A model generated the notes under the pieces. That model was not told the DNA's origin. It saw only the letters and a program-made list of their open reading frames with translations, and did not search any database. Positions 24,415 through 35,825 of a stretch of DNA of 64,000 nucleotides are shown here, piece by piece. The first letter of the stretch is position 1; every line of letters starts with the position of its first letter. This DNA is from Lithospermum erythrorhizon (lineage: Eukaryota; Streptophyta; Magnoliopsida; Boraginales; Boraginaceae). The DNA lies in NCBI GenBank assembly GCA_019722365.1, contig JADFUC010002391.1:496001-560000 (forward strand). Reading direction: 5' to 3'. Both the position numbers and the translations under genes were made by a program.

Positions 24415-24525
24415 ATGAAAGATCATCAAACAATCAATGTTTTATACGATACTATCCCTAAAAACATCACTTCTGATGATGAAAGTTATAGGATCATGCC
24501 AGCTGACTTTAGGGAAGAATGTTGA
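24415..24525 (+). other. Short open frame of 36 codons, possible gene fragment
   Basis: The frame starts at an ATG in a plausible context after A-rich leader sequence and encodes an acidic peptide (begins MKDHQTINV, ends DFREEC). The composition looks more coding-like than the surroundings. It ends at the point where TGTTGACATT begins, a typical LTR-like start, so the frame might be a first exon cut by a retroelement insertion. I do not recognise the family, and it may be chance. Confidence 0.2.
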
Positions 24526-27500
24526 CATTACGTTTCTCAGATGCACAAACCCCGATGTGCTGCTAATCACACAAGTTCGTTGAATTAATGCACGAAGGTA
24601 CATTGAAGGATCGCAATCAAGGAGATTGATTGATATAAAGCATCAAGGATCAATCAAGGGGTGTGGACGATATGTTGATTGAGGGATCAAATCAACGTAT
24701 GGTGTGATTAAGGCAATCGCCTTAATGAGCAAGATTCCGACTAAGCTTAAATTGCTCACCTCAAGCACGGCGAGTTTAATGGAGGCATCATTAACTATGG
24801 AAAATTGCATTTAAATCGTGATCATGCGGATTTGAGGTGCCAAAGGAAAGTTTGGTCGCTTAAGGTATCTCAACTACTGGCCAATATCGAGATAGCAAAT
24901 CGATCGCTGACGGCAATCAAGGATCATGGACTGACGTGCTACATTCCATGGTGGCTACGTAACTAGCCGCTGAGGATGCAAAGAGTGTAAATTAGAGCTT
25001 CACTCTAGTTTATAGCATCAGTTGTTCTAGAAATTATATGTGTGTTCGAAAGTGAGAAAAAAAAAATTAGAGGATTCTTGTTGCCAAATATTAGAAGCGA
25101 AGTCTAAGTAGTTTCGTTTTGTGCCTTTTCTACTGACACATTAGATTCATACTCAAAGAAGCCTACACATATAAATGAATACCGGAGTCATGGAAGGTGA
25201 CACACTAAGACAGACGTAGCTCGCCCAACTCAGATAAAAAATTTCTATGTCTTTTACTTTATGTATCATGTTACTTGAGTTAGCTTAGTTAGTAACACTC
25301 GAGACACGGCGAAGGAATCAAATCGACAAAATCCTTTCAAACAATCCAATAAAAAAGAATATCCGATCCGCTCCGATGACGAATGGCTATCTTCCTATTC
25401 TCAACAAATCTTCTAAAAAATGGAGGCCAAGACCAAGGTTAAGTTCTGTACAAATTTGGGACACCAAAAGAAGGAATGATTTTGGAAGAACTCCAACAAA
25501 AAGGAAAACTTTCAACTTAAGTACACAAACCACAAGCAAGTCTCTCAAAGTTACCATCTCGTTGATTATGTCCACCCACCGTTGTCAGATATTTAATGGT
25601 ATCATAGACTATTGGAGTAAGGTTGTCCAAATAGATATGATGGATGTTGATCAAGTTGTCGGCCTATTCTCAAAATATTAGTGAAAAAGTTAATTTTCCC
25701 CGTTGGGTCTTTAAACTCCCCTCAAGCTTAAAAAAGTGGTAAAACCAAGAGGCAAATGATCTCTCTTTTATTGAATATTTCCCAATTGTCCTAAAGGAAA
25801 AAAATAAAAAATTACGTAACAAGTTATGAGTGTATCCGATCATAGACCTCTCAACCTTGCCAAATTCAGGTTTGCCTGACATGTGACACGTTACGCGGAC
25901 CGAAGCACTTTACCAACTTAGAAATTTGGTGATGTTAAGGAGCTCATGAGGCACTTAAATTTCAAAATTCTCTTGGCCGCCATATACTGCTGGGTAGCAT
26001 TCATCGGCTCGAGATCTCTGTTCCCTAATGTCAAGACAACGACGATACATATTCTGAAGATCTCAATCATGTGAAGACTGAGATTGTAATTTTGTCGCAT
26101 GTCCAAGAAGGGGATGTTACGGAGATAGATAAAATTAACGAGTCGGCAAGATAATTGAAACCTTTGACGTGGTAGATAAACTTGAGTTTAAATATGCAAA
26201 GTGGAGAAGCATCAAGATGAAAAAAACTTTTTGAAGAACCCAATGGATTAAACATTACTGACGTGAATGAGTACGAAACACGATCATGATCATTTATTTT
26301 AAAATATACTATGACGATAAACCTGGTTAACTTCAATAGGTGTCACCTAGATTGTATGGAAGGTGCCTTGGACGAGAGTTTTCCTCGATCCACTAGAATG
26401 AAGTTCTGTGAGAAAGTCAAAACTGTTTCTTTACAATTGGTTATCGTCATGGAAGAGGTTTTTGGAAGACTGTTTTTTTCGTCATAAGTCATTGGGCGAA
26501 AGCTATTACTGATTCAATGACAATGGAACAAGAAATGGAGGAGAGTATGGACTATTCATCCTTTCGATTTCGGGCCAAGGTAATACCAGCGATCGTCTTG
26601 AAAATAGTAATCATATTTGTTCTTATCTTTCTATTTCTTATATTGATTGATCTTATAATTACACTGGTGTCTTGAGTCTATTTAATTTAAAAAATTAAAC
26701 TTTGATGGATGTTTTCCTTTTTTTGTCTTACTATTAATGATTCCTTATCTAGTCGATTTCTAATCGACATTCACCCCTGACATTGACCAAGAGAAGCGTG
26801 AGTTTATCTTCTGCTCATGTCAAAACTCTACTTCCGTTTGGCTTCCTTATATCTTATCTAACATTCATACTCAACAACGAAAAAATCTTCTACATCGCTG
26901 ACATCGATCGCTATAACTTTCAGCCTCTCTTTCCGCTCATATCTTCACTTCTCTACTGCTCCTCTCGAATTCATCAAGGTTGGTTTCTACATTCTACTAA
27001 TCTCGACACAAGGTACTTCAAGAATGAATTAATATTTGTTATTATGAGTTTTGATTGTCACTTTTGAATTCGCAAATACCATATCTATCACTGATTTATC
27101 GCATCTATTATGAGTATCCTTGAGCCAATAAGATCATACTGTGTATACACCCATTTATGAAAGTAGTTATAAAAAAACAAATTAACAATCGATTCCTAAA
27201 TATATTTCGGCTGGTGGCGTAAAGTCAATTTTGTTGTAGTGCTTGACTTGACTGGTTGTTTTGTCATTAGTAGCCTTTATATATATAGTTGAAATTATCT
27301 CCATGTGTTTGCAAATTTTCCATCCTCACTAAATAAAGATTCATTATCCTAGAAATATATTCTAAAGAGATTGGAGAACATGTTCCTTCAGCTATTTTTC
27401 AGAAAGAAAAAGGCAACACTATACTAATTTAACTAACAAAAGTGGGAGCATTTCGATGATCTGCGCCTAAGTTAATTTGAATTTCATAATGAGTAGTTGC

Positions 27501-28425
27501 ATTCCAGGTAAAAAGTGCCAACGTTTAAATATTAGTAGTGATGCTCTATGACTTATGAACTATTCTTGAACATTTACCTAAAGAACAAGAAGCTAGAGGA
27601 GATGTCGTTGTTATCACGGGATTCATCAGCAAACAGCTAGCTACCTCTCATTACTTGTACTGCATATTAAAAAAATTGATAGTGAAATTACATAATGTAC
27701 TATAATATAATACATTGTGCTCCATATAATGGCAAAATTACAGAATGATTAGTTCCACGTTCTATTGATACCTTACACAGTTTAGTGGGAAAAAAATTAT
27801 ATATTGACCAGGAGGGCCGCACATTGAGAAAATTGTTAAAATTTATTTGGCTGAAAATTTAATAGATGATGATGATTGATGGGAACACTTGGAAGTGTGT
27901 AATTCTTGATATTTTACAAAAGAAGAAAACAGTTGACAACTAACTATGTGTGCACTTCTGCATTGCACTAAATGAGAGAACTTTAGGTACTTAAGTCTTT
28001 TCCTTGAGCAATTTAAGAAGAGCAAAATAGTCAATTTGGTTATTTTTTTAGATTTTGGCGAAAAAGGAAAAAATAATAAAATAATTAATATGTCCTAGAC
28101 ACTCCAACCATCTTCCTTTCATAACTCCACCTTCCAACATCCCTAAAAATTTGCAATTTTGAAATCAATCTACAAATCAAACCCCAAAATAATTCATGCT
28201 TATCCAATATTGTTCACTAACAATTCTTAAACAATAGTTACGTCATACACACAAAGTCAATTATAACAGTACTAATTTGAGTAGAGCATCAATGGAGAAA
28301 ACTAACAAAATTGTCTGAGGTATCATACTTATTTAAGCATGTTAGTCCTCTGAAGAAAAAGAGTTTGAAGCAAAAACAAAAATTGAACATCAATGACAAA
28401 AAAATGCAAAATAATTGGTGATTTT
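24520..28425. repeat. Decayed retroelement-like tract without an identifiable domain
   Basis: From 24520 the sequence has an LTR style: TGTTGACATT start, GGAGGCATCATTAACTATGG words, and a CACTCTAGTTTATAGCATCA tract near 25000. A frame near 25440-25500 reads KVKFCTNLGHQKKE before a stop and faintly resembles a gag zinc-knuckle neighbourhood. The scattered frames at 25376-25681, 25670-26336 and 26783-27067 show no reverse transcriptase, integrase or transposase motif. Beyond 27100 there is plain AT-rich spacer. The classification is uncertain. Confidence 0.3.
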
Positions 28426-28640
28426 TTGCTTGAAATTTACAAATTGAGTTTTGTAAAGTTTCAATATTTATCCATTCGGCTTATTTTTCTCTTCCAATTT
28501 CGGCTAATATGATGTGAGTATATTGATTGCTGATTTTTCGCCTAAAATTTATGATTTGGGTTTTGTAAAGTTTGAATTTTTATTAATTTGGATTTTCCTT
28601 ATTTTCGGTTAATTTGGTGTGATTATAATTGAATTGGGGA
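28426..28640. repeat. Two-copy tandem repeat, period about 109 bp
   Basis: Two diverged copies begin GCTTGAAATTTACAAATTGAG near 28430 and GCCTAAAATTTATGATTTGGG near 28539. Both continue TTTTGTAAAGTTT and later ATTTCGGCTAAT / TTTTCGGTTAAT. This pair lies directly upstream of the 130-bp array and may be an older, diverged relative. Confidence 0.6.
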
Positions 28641-28730
28641 TTAATTTTAGAGCAAAATGTGAAGAATTCCTGAAAATTGGCTAGAAATTATTTAATGAAA
28701 CTGAATTTCAAAAATTGTGAAAATAAATAT

Positions 28731-31700
28731 TGTTGTGTGTATGTACGTGATGATTTAGCCATAATTGAAAGTTTTTGGTTGATGATTTATGAAATGAACA
28801 ACCAAACACTTGCAAATTTATCTAAACAAAACTAATAATGAACTTAATTTTTTTGATTATTAATTGTGTGTATGTAAGTGATGTTTAACCATAATTGAAA
28901 GATTTAGGTTGCTGGTTTATGCATGGAACAACAATAAAAATTATAAAATAGGCTAAAGAAACTGATAATGAATTTGATTATTAATTTTGTATATGTATAT
29001 AATATTTTTTTTTATTAATTTTTTGGGGCCCCTTGGCCTCCACCTTTTCTTCATCTTTTTGCATTGTTTTCTTCCTCTTTTTCGATCTTTTTCTCGTTTT
29101 TTGTACGCTGCCAAATTTTTCCCCGATCTTCTCCTCGCATATCCCAAATTTTTTTCGTGGTTTTTTAGCGGGGGTTAGGGTTTTGTCATCTTTCGCTTTC
29201 CTTTTTCCTTTTTTCTCGCTTGTCTTCTTTGTTTAGGCATGTGCCTGGCTGGAAAGGAGCTCTTGCCTGTGGGCATTGGAGAGAACGCTCCCTCGACCAG
29301 CCTGCTTTGATTCCCATTCCTCCGGTGTGTGCAATCTGTAGGACATCGCTTTGGTGTCGGGACAAACAATTGGAGAGTTTTCAAGGGTATCTACGTGAGG
29401 CTTCGGCTGGCTCGAGTGAAAGGAGTTTATTTCATTTTCTCCACAGAATATAAGAACTCTTTATTCATATTAAAATTTATGTTTTGATTAATACATTATT
29501 TCGAGGATTCGAGATTTATGAATTCCTGTTTTATCACGAAGTAGTACCCATACTAGATTCTAACAGCTACCGAGGAGGGGGGATGGAGGGACAGTTTGGG
29601 AGTCTCATCTTGGTAAGTGGATGGATGGCACGGATACAAGTGTAAGGTGGAGAGGCTTTTGAATACAGAGGAGGCGCAGGTAGTGCTTACGATTCCTTTG
29701 AGCAGGAGGCCTTCTAGAGATAAACTTATTTGGCATTATACCAAATGTGGGAAGTACCTTACATGCTCAGGATACCGATGTGCTGTTGACATGAGGAGCA
29801 ATGTCAACTTGTCGGTATCGGGCGCATTTTCAAGTGAATGTAGATATCGAGACTTATCGAGAATTCGTGTCTCATGAGGTCTCACGCACAACGGCGCCCG
29901 CTCAGATGTGAGCCCATCGGCATTCCTCGGCGTCTCCGGCTGGGTCTCGATGCACAAATGGAGGCCACACTCGCAGAGATAGTCGTTTGGTTATCGAGAC
30001 TATCGAGACCGGGTCTCATTTTATGTCCTCACGAAAAAGGCGGCTCATTATAATAACGATTGCACACATTTATTCATTATCCAAAAATTATTCCACTTTC
30101 TAAATTCTTTGCTCCAAATTCAATAGCTGTTTCTCACTTGATTCAGATCATATGATATCATTTTGCCTAAATCTAAGGTAGATTTGTCATCGGTAATACT
30201 AAATTATAAAGTATTACTCAATCTGGTAAGCTCAGATTGACAGTGACTTTGTAACAATCATCGAGAGTTCTTTCTATTGATTGCAAAGAAGAACAAGGAC
30301 GTAATTCGAGTAAACTTGATAAAGATCCCAAGGTTATTTACTTTCTGTGATTTTCATTATCAGTTCGCTCGTATTACATGTAGATATTGAACACTCGCTT
30401 GTCACATATATCCTGCTTTTAGATATATCGCTCATGATCTAATCCTTACCGTAACTCTTGGTCAACGAGGAAGTAAGTGTAGTCGGGGGCAACAAACTGA
30501 AGATTGTTGGAAGGGAATTTGGCAGCTCAAAGTGCGACCACATGTTAAATCATTTATGTGGAAATGTTTGCACAATATACTCCCCACAAGAGATCGTCTT
30601 CGCCGTTGAGGAGTTTTTGTGGAAAGCAATTGTGCTCATCTCTTGCATACTCTTGTGTTGTGTCCTTTTCCTAGTAGACTCTGGTTCGGCTCGCCATGGA
30701 CTTTAAACACCACCGGATGACCGTGGAGCTCTTTCAAGGAGTGGTGGACAGTTATTTATACGCAGCTTAAGAAACAGGACAGGGATGACATCATTGAGCC
30801 AATTGTTTGCACTTTGTGGTTTCTTTGGAAGGCACAAAATGCTATCATTTTTGTGGGAAGGAGGGAGACATGGGAACAAATTTTTGAAGCTGGGATGGGT
30901 ATGTCAGCAGATTATGCCGTGGCTACTCGCATGTTGAAGGTTACTACTTACTAATGCAGGAAGGGTTACTGACAAGGAAAACAATGAGCAACACTGGGAG
31001 AAACCTGAAATGGGGTGCATGAAATTCAACACAGATACAGCTTTCAACACGGAAACAAAGGTTGGATAAGTTGGGGTTGTGGGACGGAACGAGAATGGGA
31101 CATTCTGGGGTGCTCATTTTGAGAGAGTTCCACATGTTAGGTCAGCGATGTTAACTGAGTGCCTTGATTTAAGGGCGGGGATTGAATTTGCGTGGAGGCA
31201 CAAATAGAAGAAGATAATCCTTGAAAGCGATGCGAAGCAACTGATTCAGGTCCTCAGAGGAATACAAAATGCACCTGAAGAAGTGGCATAATAGGAGATA
31301 TCTTATTGTTATAACGACATATGAAAGTTCAGTTCCAATATGGCTTCGAGCATCCAACAACGTTAAAGACATTATCTATTTGCTCACAATCATTAATTAG
31401 CTTCTTATCAACTACCACTTCGCTTTTACTCAACCCTTTTCTCTACGATTACAGCTTATTACTACTTTCCTTTTTAGTCAGAAACTTTGTGGAACATCTC
31501 TTGCAAGCCGCTTGGCCATTTTTATGACATATCATATCGTTTCTAGAAAAAATAAAAAACATAAAAAATATATATATAAAAGGGCGATGATTTTGAACCA
31601 TAATTGAAAAGTTTTGTTGTTGATTTATGCAATGATTAACCAAGAAACAAGGGTGAATTGGTTAAACAAAACCGATAAGGAACTTGAATTGATTGGGACA

Positions 31701-31985
31701 TTGATTGTGTAATGAGGTGATAATTAGCCAAATTTGGCTGCTTTGATTGTTGATTTATGAAAGGAACAACCAAAAAATTATAGAATGACCTAAACAAATT
31801 TGATAAAGAATTTGATTTGATTGATTATTAATTGTGTGTATACACGTGATAATTTAGCCATAATTAAAATGTTTTGATTGCTGATTTATGAAATGAAGAA
31901 CCAAAAAATTATAGAATTGGCTAAACAAAAATGATAAGAAAGTTGATTTGATTGATTATTAATAATATTTTCATTATAAACAAAT
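28731..31985. repeat. 130-bp tandem repeat array interrupted by a 2.6-kb insertion
   Basis: The motif CCATAATTGAAAG (or close variants) sits at 28759, 28889, 31598, 31728 and 31858. Within each side the spacing is exactly 130 bp. Each unit also carries GATTTATGAAATGAACAACC and GATTATTAATTGTGTGTAT. The array is broken at about 29002 and resumes at about 31573, with TATATAA on both sides as a candidate target duplication. The insert carries LINE domains and an A-rich tail. No gene of the host is present. Confidence 0.85.
29003..31579 (+). mobile_element. Decayed non-LTR (LINE) retrotransposon fragment
   Basis: A 5'-truncated LINE in plus orientation. At 29640-29830 the frame encodes a segment with SRRPSRDKLIWHYTK and SGYR, typical of the stretch after the reverse transcriptase. 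At 30500-30720 comes the zinc-binding zf-RVT region (WKGIWQLKV, VKSFMWKCLHNILPTRDRL). At 31019-31290 comes an RNase H domain of plant LINE type, keeping Asp in FNTD, Glu in TECLDLRAG and Asp in LESDAKQ. In-frame stops (for example after ETKVG and after WRHK) show that it is dead. An A-rich tail lies near 31549-31572. About 0.6 kb of unrelated sequence (29835-30465) splits the ORF, so a second insertion is nested within it. Confidence 0.75.
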
Positions 31986-33054
31986 GGGTAAAAGAAAATA
32001 AATAAATATTTAATTAGTTAAAAAATAATCGATCCGAATAATTTTTCATTAGCATATACAACTACAATGGACTTAAAAATGATAATAGGAACAAATGACA
32101 TTATGATTATAATTTACAAAAATAATTAAAAAATATGGGAATATATTACGATAAATTAATTCTTTTATATTACGGGGAAATCAATTTTCAATCTTCAAGT
32201 CGTTAAGTGAATCGTAAATGGGAGGATATTGTGGGGGAAATTTTCAAATTCGAAAGTTCCTAAAATTAAGGTAAGTTGTTAACTCCATACATTCAACTTC
32301 AAGACTTTAGCAGCTAGCACTTTCAATTGATTGCCTACAAAATAGCTTCAAGTGTCAAAAGCGAAACGGAATGCAGTTTTTTTTTTCATTTATTAATTCC
32401 AAAATGCAAAATTCCTAAAATGCCCCCCATGATCATAACTGTTGGATGAGAATCTTAATTAATATGATGATCTAACGGTAATGCATGCTGATTTAAAGAT
32501 CATATTTAAGTCAATCCCTTACGCATGTAAGTAAAACTCGCTTTGATAGTGGTCCGGCTAGTTTTGGACAATGGAGACTGCTACTTTAATTATTTCTTAA
32601 CAGATTATTCAGTTTATGTTTAGTCAATTGAACAAACAAAGGGACCACGTTGTTTTTTTGCACTACATAAGATGTAGTATTGTGGTTTAATTAAGTTTGG
32701 ATGGATTATCTATTAGTTGTGTTAAGTATGACTTTTGAGATATGGTGAAAATGTGGGCACCACTAAAATTACATTTCAAACATTGATCCTCTTTTGAATT
32801 TCACTCAAAAGAAATTGATTGACACTAGCCAAATGCACATGTTGATTTTTGGTGTGTGAATCAGGCACCTAAAACATAAAAGCAATTTCAAAATTTAAAG
32901 GTGGATGATGAGTGTGTGCTACTTTGCGCAAGTTTCGCTCCTGAGAAGTGAGAACACAACTGAATTAATAAAAAAGTGTAGTGTTATTTTTTCTATATTC
33001 AATTAGACGATGCACTCTATTATTGAATTTTTGTAAGAGATCAATTTTGGCACT
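31986..33054. other. AT-rich spacer
   Basis: I see no gene, domain or terminal repeat here. It consists of flank of the 130-bp array and of the reverse transcriptase relic that follows. Confidence 0.4.
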
Positions 33055-33375
33055 TAAACTATATAAGTTAATCAGCGAATTGCGATATTATGTCCGGAAA
33101 CTTGTTTTTAACGCCTGCATGCAGATTTGCGAGTTTGCAAAACATGATCCGGATAAGTAGGATTCGCGAAAGGTTGATACATGTAAACTGTCTCATGTAA
33201 ATCATCATGAAGAAATGCATTTTTAACGTCCAACTGATGAATTTACTCATGACCGGTAAAGAGCTGTGTTAAAACAAGGCGAATAGAGGCTCTGGTTTGA
33301 CCTCAATCGGACTAAAGGTATCCCCACAATCAATACCTACTCATCGAAGTTTTGCCATCACCTACAAGCATTTAG
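33055..33375 (-). pseudogene. Ty1/copia reverse transcriptase fragment
   Basis: On the minus strand, across frameshifts, one reads VGIDCGDTFSP, then QLDVKNAFLHDDLHETVYM, then a decayed form of the KSLYGLKQAPRAWYQRFADY segment (LHAGVKNKFPDIISQFAD). These are conserved blocks of copia reverse transcriptase, in the right order. The fragment carries stops and frameshifts. It lies on the same strand as, and in the expected 3' order after, the gag-protease-integrase piece at 35.8-37.3 kb, so both probably come from one element. Confidence 0.8.
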
Positions 33376-35825
33376 CCTTATTATTGTGTGTTATGAAGAA
33401 TTTAATTTGAGATAAATTTTGCTCTAATTATTGCCTAGTTTGAAGTCTAACTAGGATATATCTCTTAAATTTAGGTTTTGTTGGCTTCTATAATGTTTCT
33501 ATGAGTTTTATTTATCACAAAATACTAGAATTCATCCTAAAATAATATTAGGTTTTTTATTATTATCAAGTTAACATAATTTTTGTTCTTTTGAAGAACT
33601 TAGAGAGTTTATTTTTGTTCTTGATAGGTTTTGTGGTCGAGGATTTTTGTGTGTATAAGAAAAATGCTCAACATGATTATGTTTCACCAGAAGGGCCAGA
33701 ATGATCTTCTCCGGTTTGTTAGCCGATCATGTGCCAGCAATGGGTGACGTATCTTCTGGCTTACTGGAGTGAATCTGTGATAAATCTTTCGTGTCCTGTT
33801 TATTTCAGATTTAAATTGCCTTTCTTATTGATTGCTTGAAACTCCGGAAGAGATTTAGGGGTCTTAAATCCTAACACTTATAGCGCTCAAAAGAACTGTG
33901 AGATTTGAATTTATGGCGAAAAATCCACATAGAACGAATTATATTAACTCCCCGGTGGATTTGTGTACTAAGTCCCATGTAGTTTTTTAATGAGAGCATC
34001 ATATCTATTATGTTACGGTCATTTTCCAATTCGGATCATTAATGGTATGCATGAGATTTTTCGAATCGGGAAAGCCGTGGAGTATACGGAGTAGATATTT
34101 TGATTCGGGTTTAAAAATGCCATGTGCATCTCTACGGGTCGGTAGGGGCAGGGGTCGCTGTGAGGTTGGGTATGTGTAAACTGAGGAAAGGGAGGATGGA
34201 CTGAGGAGTCGGCGGGCCGGGAAGCGTCACTGGGCGTCAAAGCCATTGCGATTGGGTTGTCCGGGAGAGGTTCCGTCATTTGCTACAGCGGGAAAGCAGT
34301 GAGGTGAATGAGGGGTCGGGTTTTGCAGATTGTGGCCTGATGGATGTCGCTGGAGATGGAAGGGGATCGGATTGAGCCGAAAGCAGGGCGCCAAGCGCGA
34401 AATGGTCAGCGAGCGGACGGTCGGGTCCGATAGAACGCCAAGTATTTGCAGCAGCGGTCGGTTGGTTTTTTTGTGAAATGGAAATTGGGTTTCCATGAAG
34501 ATAACATGATAAACGTGGCAAACGAACCGGGCCTACCAGATATCTGTGGGCTTGGCCTATTAGCCCGGTTCGAGCCCTCGATCGTGCAAACTGTGCCCAC
34601 TAACGACCCCCCTTCGCTTATTATCGGCCGGACAGTAGTTGCTTACTAGGCCTGTGCCCGGTTCGAGCCCCCACCATGTCCGTTGGGTATTTGGCCGGGT
34701 CCGGTTCGAGGCCCCTCAGGCCCGGTAATAAACGGTATCCCACTTACAAGACACGGGGTACCGTCTATTACACATAATGTGTTAATTTCTCTGTTTTAAA
34801 CGGTAGGCCATTGCCCCCAAACGGGTACTGTCTATTACACAATAATGTTTCCCAAATCACATATAACATAAACTAAACATCCATAAATTACCATAAAGTT
34901 CAAAATACTTAAAGACAATAGTTCAAATTCGGAAATGCAAAATACATAAACGACATAGTTCAAATACGGAAATGAAAAATACACCAATATTATAGTTCAA
35001 AACAAAACACAAGCTTAAACACAATCATAAAAACACAATCATTCTTGTGTTTCTTCATCCATATCTTCTCCTTGCGCCAGCGGTGGTGGTGGTGGCCCCC
35101 TCATCTCTTGGATCGCTTTCCCCACAACCGTTGTATTCTACCTCAGACCGCATCATTCCTGAATGAATGGACTCTAACAATTGTCGATCGGTCATGAATG
35201 ACATAGATGAGGAAGTGGATAACCCTTCTCCTAAACGTCGAGGAGGAATCGCGCGATAGTTCCTCTGATTCGTCTCCATCCCACCCGTAGTAACGGGCGC
35301 TCGAACTATTGAATTCTGGGCCATTATCATCCAATTCATCCTCAAAGTTTCAACACTTACCGCTAATACAAGTTATCCTCCCACTATACAACCCTCGTAA
35401 TTAAATATACACGCCTCTTGTCTTATAACTAACATTAACCTTGGTATTAGAACTAACATTAACACACCTGGGTCCGCTGAACTCTGGGGGGCCCATCCGG
35501 GTTCAAGCTTTCATAATGGGTCGGCCCCGTCCGTCCCAGTTCGGTTAACACGTCTACATGACGACTAACGATAATCTTCGTGAATGCGATCATAACAGTA
35601 ACCACGCGATGAAAAGCGGATAACCTGTTAGTGCGGTGGACCGGGTTGCAATTTATGGATGGTGGTGGATGGGAAGAGAGGATAACAAAGGCAACCAAAC
35701 AATACGTGAGGGCGAAATTTTAGGTCGGCCTGCTTATGATATGTGGTAATGAACGGAGGTACGTATAAAGACAAGGCTCTCATGGAAAAGAGCATCATAG
35801 CGTACGTGGTGGCTCAAGCATGCCG
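33376..35825. repeat. CG-rich insertion-like block between two copia pieces
   Basis: Positions 34000-35750 are strikingly C+G-rich compared with their flanks. GGCCCGGTTCGAG-type words repeat in 34530-34730, like subterminal repeats of hAT elements. A second direct repeat (TACCGTCTATTACACA at 34758, TACTGTCTATTACACA at 34823) follows. ATAGTTCAAATACGGAAATG repeats occur in 34910-35000. The minus frames at 35055-35345 are open but unidentified. The block separates copia integrase from copia reverse transcriptase and is probably one or more later insertions. Class not proven. Confidence 0.4.

Noticed and set aside
28987..29236. Phe-rich plus-strand frames and the Lys/Arg-rich minus frame opposite
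   Set aside because: They are produced by a T-rich tract at the left end of the LINE insertion. There is no family character.
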